The notes beneath the pieces were generated by a model. That model did not search any database. It was not told the origin of the DNA and saw nothing but the letters and a program-made list of their open reading frames with translations. From Enoplosus armatus (Eukaryota > Chordata > Actinopteri > Centrarchiformes > Enoplosidae), in contig NC_092183.1 of the NCBI RefSeq assembly GCF_043641665.1, positions 25,935,722 through 25,999,721 on the forward strand: 64,000 bases of DNA. The letters are read 5' to 3'. The position numbers were made by a program, and so were the translations under genes. This document shows, piece by piece, positions 53,481 to 64,000 of the stretch (the first letter of the stretch is position 1; every line of letters begins with the position of its first letter).

Positions 53481-54779
53481 AAAAAACTGGTTTCTGGACA
53501 GGGGTGAAGTAAATCTTTTGTGACCTGGTATTCCCTGCTGGGCCTCTCCCTCTCCCTCACTATTGGACTCTTTCAGTTAAGCCTCTCTCGGCCGACACAG
53601 GCACCGAGCTGTAACACGATACAGATGGAATATAGTATAAACAGAAAAGCTCCCCTAAAAGACAAAGGCCCCGCGATCCCCATCCTCCCCCATCTCTGCG
53701 TCCTTGCCTAGCTGCGCCCTCGCTTCATCCTTTCTTCTTGAACAGCCAGGTTTTTTGTTTCAGCTGCTTTGTAGTTTCCTCTAGGTCGTCGGTGACCGGG
53801 GAGGGAGTGCATGTGAGGTCTGCTTGTCCTTGTACACTGTGTCTCAAACTGTTCGGGTTGTTCATGTTGTTTGCGTCTGTACATTAATCTCTTCATGTGG
53901 TGTTTTTACAACAGCGTGCGGCTGTTTTCCAGTCCTTCACACACTTACCTCTAACAGCTCTTCTACGAGGACCAAACACGCAATGATATTTTGATTATGT
54001 TGCATTGCTTTTACACATAAAATGCATTCACATGAGTCCGTTTCCAGAATACTTGGATTTATTTTACTCGAGCGTTGTGTTTTTCTGCGGCTCAGATTCC
54101 AAGTATTTCAAAACTGATAGAACGTAGAGGTGGAGGGTAGGAGCCTATCCCAGCATGCACTGAGAAAGAGGCAGGTTACGCCCCAGAGAGGCACCAGTTT
54201 GCAATATCACGGAAAACATCATTGGCATGTCAAATTTTAAGCGGATAATTATGTTATTACACTTAAAAACAGTAACTGCTGATTTGATTAATGAACACAT
54301 CAAGTCACAGCTGATTTTTTTTTTTATTTGGCTCAAAGTGGACAAAAAGATTCTGGTTTGCTGAAAGAAGGAAGGCAAAAGGCCGGACAATGTAGAGGGA
54401 GCGGGAGTATAATTCATGGTGGCATTTAACACAGAGGAAGACCACAATCTGCTGTCCAAGATAAGACCCACCGCAGAAGCTCTTTTCTCGTCGTAGTAAC
54501 CGCGTCATATGTTTAGACTTAACGGGTGCAGCGTTGTGTTTTCTGTTCTGTAAGACAGATGATTAGCAGAAAGAAGAAGAATACATTTCATGGCACAACA
54601 CAGTACAGTGACAACGTGTGTTTGAGATGTGCGCAGGTAATAAAACCCCTCGTCGCCTGACTGATCCATCCAAAACACCACGCCTATCTGCTTTACTCTG
54701 AAAATGACTTGAGTTTGGATGGGTGCCTACCTTCCTATGGTCACCTTCAACAGACCTTTATTCCCAGATTAGTCTTAAA
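53481..54779. other. unassigned non-coding sequence
   Basis: No recognised gene. T10 near 54317. A 108-codon minus-strand frame (54145-54471) has no domain. Confidence 0.42.
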
Positions 54780-55400
54780 GCTGCACGCGGTAAAGGGCAA
54801 GCGTTGCTTTGAGCTAAATGATGCGTGCTAAAATGCTCCGAATGATAATGCTAGCATGCTGATGTTTGCGAGGTATTACCATTTACCATGTTCACCATTG
54901 TTTTGGTCCCGATCCCGAATCGAATACTTTAATATTGGGCATCTCCGATACCGAGTCTGATAGTTATATTTGCTGAAATGTTGATGAAAATATGTCTGAT
55001 TGCTGAAACTCAGCAGCGGCTTGCTCGCACCGAAGAGGCCAGCTGTTGTAGAGGAGAGCAGCTACAGTAGCAGGCAGAGGCGGTATGATGAGAATGTCAA
55101 TAGTTCTGCAGGTATTTGGTCATAAACCAAAGTACTCTCCAGAGGTAAAATCAGGGGATTACCAAGATGAGGGACATACATCTCTCTGTTCCTGATTTCA
55201 TGGCAATCCATCCTAAACGATTCTCTGAAAAACAAAAATGTCCACCGTATGGTGGTGCTGGAGGAAAGGTCAGGGGATCACTCATCAGGTCATTCAGGGA
55301 CATAATGTGGGCGCCATGAATGTACAAAATCTAACGGCAATCCATCCAATAGCTTTTGAGATATTTCAGTCAGGACCAAAGTGGTGGACTGACTGACACC
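54780..55400 (+). repeat. percomorph interspersed repeat (copy 3), interrupted
   Basis: Left end 'gctaaatgatgcgtgctaaa', 'atgctagcatgctgatgttt' and 'taccatttaccatgttcacc'. Right body 'gttctgcaggtatttggtca', 'catggcaatccatcc' (55199), 'gtcaggggatcactcatcag', 'acggcaatccatccaatagc' and 'gtcaggaccaaagtggtgga'. Same family and orientation as 1.62 kb; its internal units are about 134 bp apart. It is split by another repeat. Confidence 0.75.
54902..55085 (+). repeat. second repeat nested in copy 3
   Basis: 'ggtcccgatcccgaatcgaa', 'tactttaatattgggcatct', 'ccgataccgagtctgatagt', then 'gaaactcagcagcggcttgc'. The 'ccgat(c/a)cc...ccgataccgagt' phrasing is that of a teleost transposable-element family. 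It lies inside the 54.78-55.40 kb repeat and is younger. Confidence 0.55.
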
Positions 55401-55979
55401 CCCCCACCCCCGTGCCTTCCCACCATCTCCAATTCAGTTAAAAGGAAAAAGGGAAAGCAGTGATCACTGAAACCCCATTCAGATGCAGTGACATGGATTG
55501 AGTACTTGTCGGCGGGCAAAGTGAAAGGGTCAACATGACTCAAAAAAAGGATGAAAACTTAATTTAATGATATTGCCATTTGAACATTATTTAACCAAAT
55601 CTTTAAAGAGAGAGAGAGTGCAGGAGAGACACAGAAAGGTCATATGTGTGGGCGAAGCAAGCCATAGAGAGCAGGCGTAGGCTCCGCAGAGACGGAGAGA
55701 GGTGAATCTGAAACTTTATTTGGTAATTATGTAATGAAATATTCTGTAACTCCTCGGTTCAGCAGAAGTGTCTCCAGCCGTCACTGCAGTGATTCGTTGG
55801 CCTCTTCCAACCTTCCAACACGTCGCGTCTCCAGCTTGTACATGCGTTTAAGTAATGGCTTCTGTAACTCCATTTATGCGGTTGCGTGACCCCCCCCCCC
55901 CGTTCACACTCTATTGGCTATGTCCAGTCCATTCTCCAACCAGCCAGTGGATCAGAGCAACAGGGCGAGCAGCCCTCCC
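55401..55979. other. unassigned sequence
   Basis: C-rich patch near 55398-55412, GA-rich near 55602-55618, C10 near 55890. No gene is recognised. Confidence 0.42.
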
Positions 55980-56240
55980 TTGTGGTGGGGTAATTGTGTT
56001 TTTGTATAAGCTGTCCGGCTGCATTACAGTGGCCAGGACCCGGTGTCTACCCTGCTCTCATCACCAGGGCTACTGGGGCTCGACAATGTTGGCAGCAAAC
56101 ACCGCCTCCATCCCGCTATGCCGATTCCAGCCATCCTCACGAGCTGGAGCAAAGAAATTTGATCAAGTGTAACCAGGAGATCAGCGATCATTCTCTTGAG
56201 TCTGTTGCTTTATTGATAATCCATATTTCAGCAGAGAGGT
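55980..56240. promoter_or_regulatory. candidate conserved non-coding block
   Basis: Repeat-free, complex sequence with 'ggggtaattgtgtttttgta', 'gaaatttgatcaagtgtaac' and 'gctttattgataatccatat' (an OTX/PITX-like TAATCC). The overlapping 105- and 82-codon frames are in different frames with no domain. Regulatory role inferred. Confidence 0.25.
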
Positions 56241-56399
56241 AAAGGCTGGAGTGGAGAGGAGAAAAGATGGAGGAGGAGGAGGCTGGTTGAATGATTAGAT
56301 CATGATAGGGTGGGTGTTGTGTCTTCTTGTGCTGCTGCACAGACGTGACAGATAGGAAAGGCAGGGACGTGGCAGACAGACAGATTGAATACAAGGACG

Positions 56400-56460
56400 G
56401 GCAGATGCGCAGGCAGGCAGACAGACAGACAGACAGAAAGGCAGCGAGGAAGACAGATAG
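56400..56460. repeat. (CAGA)n / AGG-rich repeat
   Basis: CAGG and CAGA tetranucleotides centred at about 56412-56436, continuing as imperfect AGACAG units to 56460. The Arg/Asp/Gln-rich plus frame and Cys/Leu/Ser-rich minus frames are products of the repeat. Confidence 0.85.
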
Positions 56461-56639
56461 GCAGAAAACAAAGAGGCAGAAAGATGAAGAAAAGCCAGAG
56501 AAAGATGAACCGAGACCAACAAAAAGAAGCAGAATCAGAAGAAAAATGACAGTCGGGAAGACAGATTTGAAAACAACACACAGTAGTAGGTGAGAAGGTA
56601 GGCGGAAGACAGACAGACAAAGACGCTAATCTAATGCAC

Positions 56640-57000
56640 TCCCCATCCAGCGGGCCTTGTGTGAGAATGTGCTGATATAGGGCTTAGCTGGAGGAGGATT
56701 TTCTCCCTTTAGTTTGGCTTCTCTGCTAAGTAGCATCGCGATACAATCAGCCACTGTACAGGCCGTCTGTGCGTACATATGGAATTCCATTAACCTTTCC
56801 GGCTCTGTTGGTTAAATGTCAACATGGTGCATGAAATTGAATTGGTCATTGATTCAGAAGCAGGACGATTCTCCCGCTCAGCTGGAGACAAGTACAATAC
56901 AGCCGGATTGAATCTGTATGTCCCCCGCTGGTAACAAACTGCAGCGTAAACAAGAGCGCTCCGGGGACGTCTGTGAAGACAGCTGTGGCGCGTCTCCTCC
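56640..57000. promoter_or_regulatory. candidate conserved non-coding block
   Basis: Repeat-free 360 bp with 'tggaattccattaacctttc', 'tgttggttaaatgtcaacat' (a GGTTAA...TTAAATGTCAAC near-palindromic segment), 'gcatgaaattgaattggtca' and 'ttgattcagaagcagg'. One of the better enhancer candidates by eye; unproven. Confidence 0.27.
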
Positions 57001-58289
57001 ACAGACAAAGTTCACTCGGCTGTTAAAAAAGGGGAGTTTCCCCCCTTTTGTAGCCGAAAACAGCCGCCACCGTCACGTGAGACTGTTCCAAACGAGTGTC
57101 GTGTTGTAAAATGTGGCAAATTAGGCTCATAAACAAGAACTGTCTCATTCTTTTTCTTACGGGTGAACAGTTGAATATATATAAGCAATAAAACACACTC
57201 TTGTTAATCTCAGCTATACGGCTGTACAACGGACATTACTGAGTTAGTTTGCTGACTTTATTTTCTGTTTATGGCCCGATTCCACGCGCTCTCAGTTAGG
57301 TAACCTAATGACATTTTGTCCAGCTGAAATTAAATTGTAGTTGTTGTTTTTTTGTCTGCAACAACATATTGTCGGCTCTGTAAATCACTTGTTACTGCCA
57401 ACGTCAGTTTGCAGCGGCTGCACATTAAGCAGCGCCTAAGCGTACCTGCAAGTGTCGCTTGGGTCCAGTTAGATGCTGCTATGTGGTCTTTGCTCTTCAT
57501 TACCTCTAACAGCACGCTGTCTGTTTTTTGACATGTGGGCTACGGTGCAGGTTCGTTTACTTGTTGCTTGTTCTGGAATCAAACGCGCAGATTTTTCCCC
57601 AAAGATCTTTATTCTTCCGCTTGGTAATAGAAAACTGTCGACGACGCATTTAAAAACTACGAAACGGGATGACTAAATGGGATTTTCCGTCGGACTTTAA
57701 AGCGGCTGACTGAAGAGAAAGGAAGGGGAGTGTGTTGTCATCCTGTGATTGCTGCTTGTGGCCACAGTGGCAGCTGCTCAGGAAAGTCACATGGCCTCGC
57801 TCTAAGCGTTGTTTTGTCCAAACGAGGAGATAGTCTTGTAACTGGAAAGCAGCCATGAGAGTGCTTTTGTGGCAGCAGTGCACTTGTGTTTAATATTATT
57901 GGCTTATTGGTTTTGCTTGAAGAACCCCCACTGGAAGTCAGTCACGACTTGCAGCACTCCTGCCATAACGCGCCAAGGCTGTGCTGTCAACAAGAGGGGA
58001 CAGTTCATTTCCAGCTCTTTATTTATTTTCACTCATGACAGACAGAGCCCTGACAATCTGACAGCGATTCGTTGAACGTAACGGAGGGTGTGTCTTCTAA
58101 AAATGGAATATCCTGCAATTTGCGGGTACGTTATTTCCACATTAAACTATTTACTCACCAAATGAAAACAAGTAATTGTTACCTGTATACTAGAGGATGG
58201 TCGGAATGAAGAACATTTTCCAGCAACACTGAAGGCACGATGTCTGATCGAATTTAGTCGTTATTATTAAGGAAAATAGTTCACTAAAT
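57001..58289. other. unassigned non-coding sequence
   Basis: No recognised gene or repeat. 'ccgtcacgtgagac' near 57071 contains CACGTG. Short frames only. Confidence 0.42.
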
Positions 58290-58610
58290 TAAAGCTGCAC
58301 TCGCCAATATATATATATATATATATGTTTTTTGACAATGGATGTTTTAATGTGAAAGAGGTCGATTGTGACAGACCTGTAGAGAATTATCACCCGACTC
58401 TCCAGTTCCACTCAGCTCTGCGAAGCATTTTAGCGTCTTTCAGCTCATTGTTTTGGTTTTGCATCCCGCAACTTCACTGTTTTGATTCACGGCTCGTTTT
58501 GTTTGACCACCAAATTGGAGGCCTCACACCAACCTCCTTTTTTATTCACCACTGCAACAATGGTGGCATGAAGAGTATAACTCTTTCATCTACCCTTTAA
58601 ATGCTACAGA
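58290..58610 (+). repeat. percomorph repeat family R (copy 2)
   Basis: Starts 'aaagctgcactcgccaatat' with (AT)10 at about 58307-58326, then 'gagaattatcacccgactct', 'gcattttagcgtctttcagc' and 'tcattgttttggttttgcat'. The 14-mer TTTTAGCGTCTTTC (58428-58441) recurs exactly at 61031-61044. The front half matches the copy at 27.05 kb. Confidence 0.62.
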
Positions 58611-58809
58611 AACGAAATAAAAAAAATGAAATCAGTGAACACTTGAACTAATGATCCCTCTACATTATGAGGCGTTGTAACTGAATTTTAAGCCACTTAG
58701 TGCAGTATCCACTGATCAACGCCTGATGTAACAACCATATTTAATGAAAGGGGGTCAAATTCATATCATATAAGTTGATTTGAAACTTTTAGCATTCCAA
58801 ATCGACATT

Positions 58810-59100
58810 TGGCTGTTCTGCTGAATCTGTGCGCTCCGGAGTCCTGCGAGACGCATAAACAAATCCTGACCTTTGAACTAATTTGTGGATGTTCAATATT
58901 AATGGCGAAGAAGGGGGGCCGCGGGAGAGCTTCAGGAATATATAGGAGCTCAGGCGCTAAAACAATGAGGAGCGGTAACAATCCTGCAGCTCAGGAGGTC
59001 AGCGGATCGATGTGCGGGGATTACATGGAGCGATGTGGATGTCGATAGGTCAAGAGACATGCTCGCTAATGAAGCTGAGTTATGACTCATTCATCTGGCT
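58810..59100. promoter_or_regulatory. candidate conserved non-coding block
   Basis: Repeat-free, with 'agacgcataaacaaatcctg' (TAAACAAA, FOX-like), 'gttcaatattaatggcg', 'aggaatatataggagc' and 'gctcgctaatgaagctgag'. Balanced composition. Inference from motifs only. Confidence 0.25.
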
Positions 59101-60629
59101 CCTCGCCGCACACTCTGTAACTACTTCCTACTTTCTTTCTTCTTCAGGTTTTCCTTTCGTCCTTTCTCTCCCGTCTCACACGCTTTGCTTGTGTGCTTGC
59201 TTGTCTCCCACAGCCTCTTTATTTCTCCCTGTCTTCGGCTGTCTCTGTCACATTTTTGTTCTATTTATTTCTTTTTCCCCGGCTTTTTATTTTTTTTTTT
59301 CCCAAACCTCCTTGCATCAGAATCAACCCGCCCACCGTCGTGCTCTCCCACTCCATCCTCTTTGTTTTTACCCGCCCATCTCCTTTCTTTCTCTCAACGC
59401 TCTCAAGTTGCTCGTAACCAAATCTCAGGGTTCTCCATTTCCGTCCTGCTAATACCCACCTAATACCTCCTCCCACCCCCCACCCCACACACACACACAC
59501 ACGTTCCAGTCCAAGCATCCATACAAGTCCAATCTAAGACCACAAACGGTCCAGATTTTTGCAGCCACACTTTGTCGTATCTGTGAAAATAAAGCCCTGT
59601 CATCTCTGTGTCATTGATCCCTATAGTGAGGGCTTATTCCTGACAACTGACGGGAGAGAAAAAAAAAATGTCACACCAAAAGATGTGACAAAGTCCTTTT
59701 CCTACCCAGCTTCACCAGTGTTAAGGGACGGCTCTTGGAGATTGTTTATACCTTTCTTGCAGACTTCTGCTGTGTTTCTCAACAAGGCGGCAGACTGCAG
59801 TCTGTGTATCCGTGTCTCGAAAAGGCTGAGACAATAAAATAATGTGACAGGGTTGAAGCTGTTTGACTTTGTAGAGAAATGCAGCAGAGGATTGTAGCGA
59901 GATGCGGTGATCTGTGTAATGCCGGACCAAACTGCAGCTTTTAGAACTGCTCTCATAACCACTCTCTCGCCAGGCACTGTCTGCACTAAAACACTCTAAC
60001 TCTCTTTCATCAGCTCATGGTGAGTTTCTCTCGTTCTTAACCTTACCTTTGCCTTTGCACTCAGCTGCATTATCAGGGTCTGCTCACATAAACACCTGCC
60101 AAGACGGTGACAGAGCGGCTGAAATGTTCCCCCCCTTTTAGTCATGATCCAGGTGTGTGTGTGTGTGTGTGTGTATGTGTGTATTTGTGCATTAGAGTTT
60201 GTGTATTTGCTGCCTTGTGCGTGCTAGACTATGTGAGTTTCAGGTTTACAAATTGTATGTGTGTTATACCCAGAGCTCAGTGTGCCTGTTAGTGTGAATG
60301 CATGTTATGAAGAGAATCAGACTAAAAAGGACAGGCAGAGAGATACAGATGGGGGAGGGGAGGGGGGGTGACATTTCAAGCTGAGTGTACAGCTTTTGTT
60401 AAGACCATTAAAAGTGAACACAACTACAATACGCCATCCTACTTTTCAGCCCACATGCTGTTTGACATCATAGCAAAGCAGAAGGAGCAGATTTTTAAAG
60501 GACAATACTGAATAAAATGGTGACACATTGAAGGGTGTCTCTGTAAGGTGTGGGGCCTAAACAAGCCTCCAGAGCAGCTTCATCGCTCCATGTCATAGTT
60601 TCTACAAGTCTGTGAAACGGATGAACACC
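59101..60629. repeat. low-complexity stretch with CA and GT arrays
   Basis: Pyrimidine-rich plus strand at 59100-59470 (frames up to 146 codons are bias artefacts). C-rich then (CA)n at 59488-59502, (GT)n at 60152-60174, and G-rich near 60352-60369. The sequence between is unassigned. Confidence 0.8.
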
Positions 60630-60667
60630 GTTCTATATTCCCTCATTTGTTCTATATTCCCTCATTT
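60630..60667 (+). repeat. perfect 19-bp tandem duplication
   Basis: 'gttctatattccctcattt' occurs twice head to tail with no difference, so the duplication is recent or conserved. Confidence 0.97.
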
Positions 60668-61024
60668 GGTGTTCTGATGGTGGTGGTGAAGAGCACCATT
60701 TGACATTTTGGGCCAGAATCTCCACTATAAAATGTAAATGTACCCTAAATTATGCAACAGTATGGCGGAGGGATACGGTCCAACATGTCTTCTCAAAAGT
60801 GTGAGGTAATGTTAACAGCTACCTCAAGCTGTTTTCTTTCATTACGATGGAGCACTCGCCTCCCTGGTGTTCCTCAAACTATTTGTTTTGAACTATCTTC
60901 TGATCTCAGAATATCCAAACTGATGAATGATGACAACATCTTTTTTTCTCAAAAAACGTTTATCGGGTTGCTCGAGACACAAGGTTTGTTAGCGCGTCAC
61001 AAGCGACAGCGGGTAATGTTGCAC

Positions 61025-61210
61025 AGCGTTTTTTAGCGTCTTTCGGCTTGTTGTTTCGGCTTTATGGCCTGCAACGTCACCTGTTAACTCTCACTGCTCT
61101 CATCAGCCCTGTTTGTGGTCTCCACCGACTCCTGGGGGAAATATCTGGCTCTTTAGCTGCCAAATGCAATCCACTATGTTCACCAGCTAGTCGCTAACTG
61201 TGGCTGTCTC
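61025..61210 (+). repeat. percomorph repeat family R (copy 3)
   Basis: Front part 'ttttagcgtctttcggcttg', 'ttgtttcggctttatggcct' matches copy 2. The distal part 'gtttgtggtctccaccgact', 'atctggctctttagctgcca' and 'ttcaccagctagtcgctaac' matches the reverse complement of the distal part of copy 1 (27245-27300). So the two copies carry that segment in opposite orientation relative to the front. Confidence 0.58.
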
Positions 61211-61989
61211 TTGTTTGGTTCTAGTCAAGTCGATTGCCTGGGGGGGCAATATAAGGAAACTCATGTAAAAGTCATTGAATTATATGTCAAAGTTTTCCAA
61301 AAACCTCATGTCTTTGTCCTTCTTCTTTGACCATCTGTCCCATCTTACTTCAGTGTGGGTTTTCAGATCCCTGTAATGTATGTTGTAAATCACAATGGCT
61401 GCCGTGTTAATAAAGCGAATTTTATAAGTTCACCTGCAGACCTTGAGACTCTCCTCCTTCAGTGACTTAATGCACGACAGCAGTGCTGTGAAGCCGGCAT
61501 TAAGTCCTGCGGGCTCTTAGGAATCCCACTGATCCCACGGTTCAACACCTCACTTTCCTTTTACACTCGCAAAGTTAATGTGCTGTAGATAAAATGAATA
61601 GATCCCTCATGCTCGACTAGAGGAAGGTTGAGAGTTCCAGTTTCCGAAAAACCCTTCGCATATTGGAGTCCAGAAAGAGAAAAAGGCACAGCAGCTACAA
61701 AATCACTCGAATCACAAAATAACACCGAATAGGCCCGACAGGATTTCAACATTACTGACACCAAGGTGACACCATATTGACACCCAGCATTACAAAAGTA
61801 CAAGTCAAACTCTTGTAAGACCTGTAAGTGACATTATTGAATGTACAATACATTCTAGGTCGTCTCCTTTTTGTCATTTGAATCATGATGGGCTGCTTTG
61901 ACTGCACCTGTATTCACCTCCAGGGAGACAAATTCTCTGAGAAGAAAAACAAGAAAACCTCAACTTTTCCCAATCGATTCCTGTCTCTG

Positions 61990-61992
<3 letters not shown>
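61211..61992. other. unassigned non-coding sequence
   Basis: No gene recognised; G6 near 61241. An 80-codon minus-strand frame (61561-61803) has no domain. Confidence 0.42.

Positions 61993-62023
<31 letters not shown>
61993..62023. repeat. (TG)15 microsatellite
   Basis: Uninterrupted TG array. Confidence 0.95.
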
Positions 62024-62024
<1 letters not shown>

Positions 62025-62894
62025 TGCTTGGTTTGAGCCCAGCCAGGCCAGTGGGACTGATGGTGGACAATGCACAATAGAGTGCTGACTTGATTTCCTA
62101 TTACCCGTGCTGGAGGAACTCTTTTGTCTGTGGATGGGCACTATAATGGAGTGTAATGAGAGAATTGAGGTGTTTGCGGAGGAGTAGTGCAGTGCAACAA
62201 GACGGCCAATTTCTTCTCCAAATTTGTTTGTGCACCCCCCCCCCAAACCCGTTTCCTCTTTGTGTCGGCTCCTAATGGTGTCAACACATCAAGGGACAGC
62301 CGGAAAGTGTGTGTTGGTGTTTGTGTTTATTGCAACAAATACAGCCAGCGTGCATGTGTGTGAGAGGGAGGATGTACATGCAAATGTGTGTGCGTTGGTG
62401 TGTGTGATATTTTCCTTTCTGGTCTCTCTGGTCTCTATCTGTTTCTGAGATCTAACCACATTTTCTCATCTCTCTCCTGTCCATCTCTCTCTCTCTCCTT
62501 CCCCTCCCTACTGACTGCTCCTGTGGGCCTTCTCTGGGTGTATCTTTCCTGTTTTCCTCGCCCCTATCCAATGCAATTTTCTCTTTATCAACATTTGATT
62601 TCCACCGAGTGAGTTGTCCTCTGCACAGAGAGCAACAAAGAGAGACAGGGCCACGGTAAAAAAACAAAAAAACGCAACAAACAGTGTTTATCTAACGCCC
62701 CCCCCCCTCCCCTCCCCTCGTTCCGATCTTCAATCCCTCTCTGTCTCCTTCCACCTCGCCCCCCGCCCCCCCCTCACTCGCTCTGTCTCTCTATCACCCA
62801 CGCTCCTGCCAAATGTGGGCCCTGTTTGTTACCAGATATGACCATCAGCTTGTATCGCTGTCCCACAGTGGCAGCCAATTTACCGTTCGCGAAG
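62024..62894. other. unassigned; GT- and CT-rich patches
   Basis: C10 near 62235, GT-rich near 62330-62405, CT-rich near 62465-62510, C-rich near 62698-62720 and 62760-62775. No gene is recognised. Confidence 0.45.
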
Positions 62895-62930
62895 CCACAC
62901 CCCCCCCCACCCCACCCCCACCCCCTCTTA
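62895..62930 (+). repeat. C-rich tract with i-motif/quadruplex potential
   Basis: C runs of 10, 4, 5 and 5 separated by single A residues; the opposite strand is a canonical quadruplex pattern. Confidence 0.85.
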
Positions 62931-63109
62931 GTTACCGTTGCTACGTCGGTTCGAGCTTCCCAATCTGGCACAGCACATACGCAGTTTACAATGATCACAG
63001 TTGCGGTTTCACAGCTCGAAATTCAGTGTAATTTTGTGAAACAGTGGGTCCTGGATTTCAGACAAAGGTAGACAGAAGCGGCCTCTCATTTCGAGCCGGC
63101 AAATGTCGA

Positions 63110-63270
63110 TTTGATCTCAGGGAAAGATCATGATTTGGGTTTAAATAACTACCTGGTTAAGGTTAGAAAAAGATTGCGGTTTGCATTGAAATTGCCTCTT
63201 CATTAAGGCTAGGGGACCGTTGTTGTCATGGTTACCGTAAGAACCACTCGGTTACGGCTCGAGATCGACC
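63110..63270 (-). repeat. percomorph repeat family Q (minus orientation)
   Basis: 'gatcatgatttgggtttaaa', 'taactacctggttaaggtta' and 'gaaaaagattgcggtttgc' are the reverse complement, with changes, of the 45.64-45.69 kb copy (aaactacttggttaggttc, gaaaagatcgtggtttggg). Further 'aaccactcggttacggctcg' extends the similarity to the family. Confidence 0.58.
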
Positions 63271-63614
63271 GCGAGCAGGACAGCGGCGTCCTGCGCTACA
63301 TTCTGATGTTGTTTTTGGGGGGATTTGCTTCTTTGGATGTAGCATCCAGGGCCGGCCTGCACACAGTTGATGTTCTATTGTGATGGGACTTAGAGGAGAT
63401 ACACGCACAGTTTAATGGCGTATAGCTCCTACTGCAACACCATGCACGCCATTTCGCCATGTGGAAAAATACTAGGCAGGGGAGGGATTTAGTGAACAGG
63501 CGTTTTGATCATCTGCAGTTTTTTTTTTTCCTCTTCTGCTTTTGTTCATCAAAGTCTATTTGCCATCCTTGATTTGCTTTATTACGCTAGGCCCCACCTC
63601 CACGCAACCCACCC

Positions 63615-63646
63615 GCACACCCACACACACACACACACACACACAC
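63615..63646. repeat. (CA)n microsatellite
   Basis: CACACC lead-in, then about 14 CA repeats. Confidence 0.94.
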
Positions 63647-63688
63647 CGTGGCTGCAGAGCACTGGCGCCCTCCTTGGCCTCGTTCTCA

Positions 63689-63843
63689 AAAAAAAAAAAA
63701 AAGAAAAATATCCTTCTCTCATTTTGCTCCCACGCCTAAAGACATCCATTGTGACAAATTCATAATTCAAAGTACTTTTAATGATGTGATTAAAAAGTCA
63801 TTTTGAGCTTCTATGAATCGCCCCCACCACCACCACCACCACC
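63689..63843. repeat. A14 run and (CCA)n array
   Basis: A14 at about 63688-63702 followed by AAGAAAAA. Six CAC/CCA triplets lie at 63825-63843, with CA-rich sequence to 63870. Confidence 0.9.
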
Positions 63844-63870
63844 CAAATGCACACACTAACACACACACAT

Positions 63871-64000
63871 TTTAACACGTCTTTTTTTTCTCTTTCCTCC
63901 TTCCTTCCAAGCCTCTGCATTTTGTCTGCAGAGTGAAAGTTTCTAATTTGCTCTTAATGAAGGCCAACTCTTAATGAGCCCCCGGCCCCCCTGCTCCTCT
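63871..64000. other. unassigned end of window
   Basis: T8 and CT-rich sequence, then 'ctaatttgctcttaatgaag' and 'ctcttaatgagcc', two TTAATGA homeodomain-type cores 18 bp apart. The window ends without a gene. Confidence 0.4.

Noticed and set aside
56327..56593. 88-codon Arg/Asp/Lys-rich frame
   Set aside because: Product of the CAGA/AGG repeat.
1..64000. CRISPR array, operon or prokaryotic defence system
   Set aside because: No regularly spaced direct repeats of 25-40 bp and no compact gene arrangement; the base composition and repeats are those of a fish genome.

Overview
This window looks like non-coding DNA from a spiny-rayed (percomorph) bony fish: a long intron or an intergenic region. 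No complete gene is supported. Four things point this way. Microsatellites are very dense: many (CA/TG)n arrays, (GA/CT)n tracts and homopolymer G/C runs of up to 25. All long open frames lie in simple repeats or lack flanking splice signals. Many decayed interspersed repeats match families I remember from percomorph genomes. Long complex single-copy stretches carry homeodomain-, POU-, FOX- and PBX/HOX-type motifs, as expected for regulatory sequence around a developmental gene. Repeat-family calls rest on memory of the families plus the sequence shown here; no database search was possible.

Layout. 0-10 kb: a percomorph interspersed repeat (1.6-2.1 kb), a 140-bp foldback (3.67-3.81 kb), a tRNA-type SINE (5.8 kb), a tRNA-like remnant (8.1 kb), a TG-rich block (8.85-9.41 kb) and a MITE-like element (9.9-10.3 kb). 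10-19 kb: mostly unique sequence with possible regulatory clusters (octamers at 12.06-12.11 kb; FOX/SOX at 13.9 kb; PBX/HOX at 17.46 kb). 19.6-20.6 kb: a retroposon cluster, with the 3' coding end of an L1-type LINE between two oppositely oriented copies of one SINE family. 22-31 kb: more repeat fragments, long purine/pyrimidine tracts and CA arrays. 32.4-33.5 kb: an 83-bp tandem duplication followed by the best exon-like signals in the window, a 111-nt open exon with good splice sites and a phase-compatible open segment about 0.4 kb downstream. 34.4-35.1 kb: a repeat interrupted by a second repeat. 36.03 and 38.52 kb: a 53-bp element present twice with 49/53 identity, the last 24 bases identical. 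44-49 kb: reverse-transcriptase and 3'-end fragments of L2-like LINEs, plus hAT-like and other repeats. 50-53 kb: G25, C22 and G17 runs. 54.8-55.4 kb: a second, interrupted copy of the 1.6-kb repeat. 55.9-59.1 kb: largely unique, regulatory-looking DNA. 58-61 kb: two copies of a repeat family also present at 27 kb, one apparently with an internal segment in the other orientation.

There is no operon, CRISPR array, prokaryotic gene or confident RNA gene. The items most worth following are the exon pair near 32.7-33.3 kb, the duplicated 53-bp element, the 140-bp foldback, and the repeat family with alternative internal orientation.
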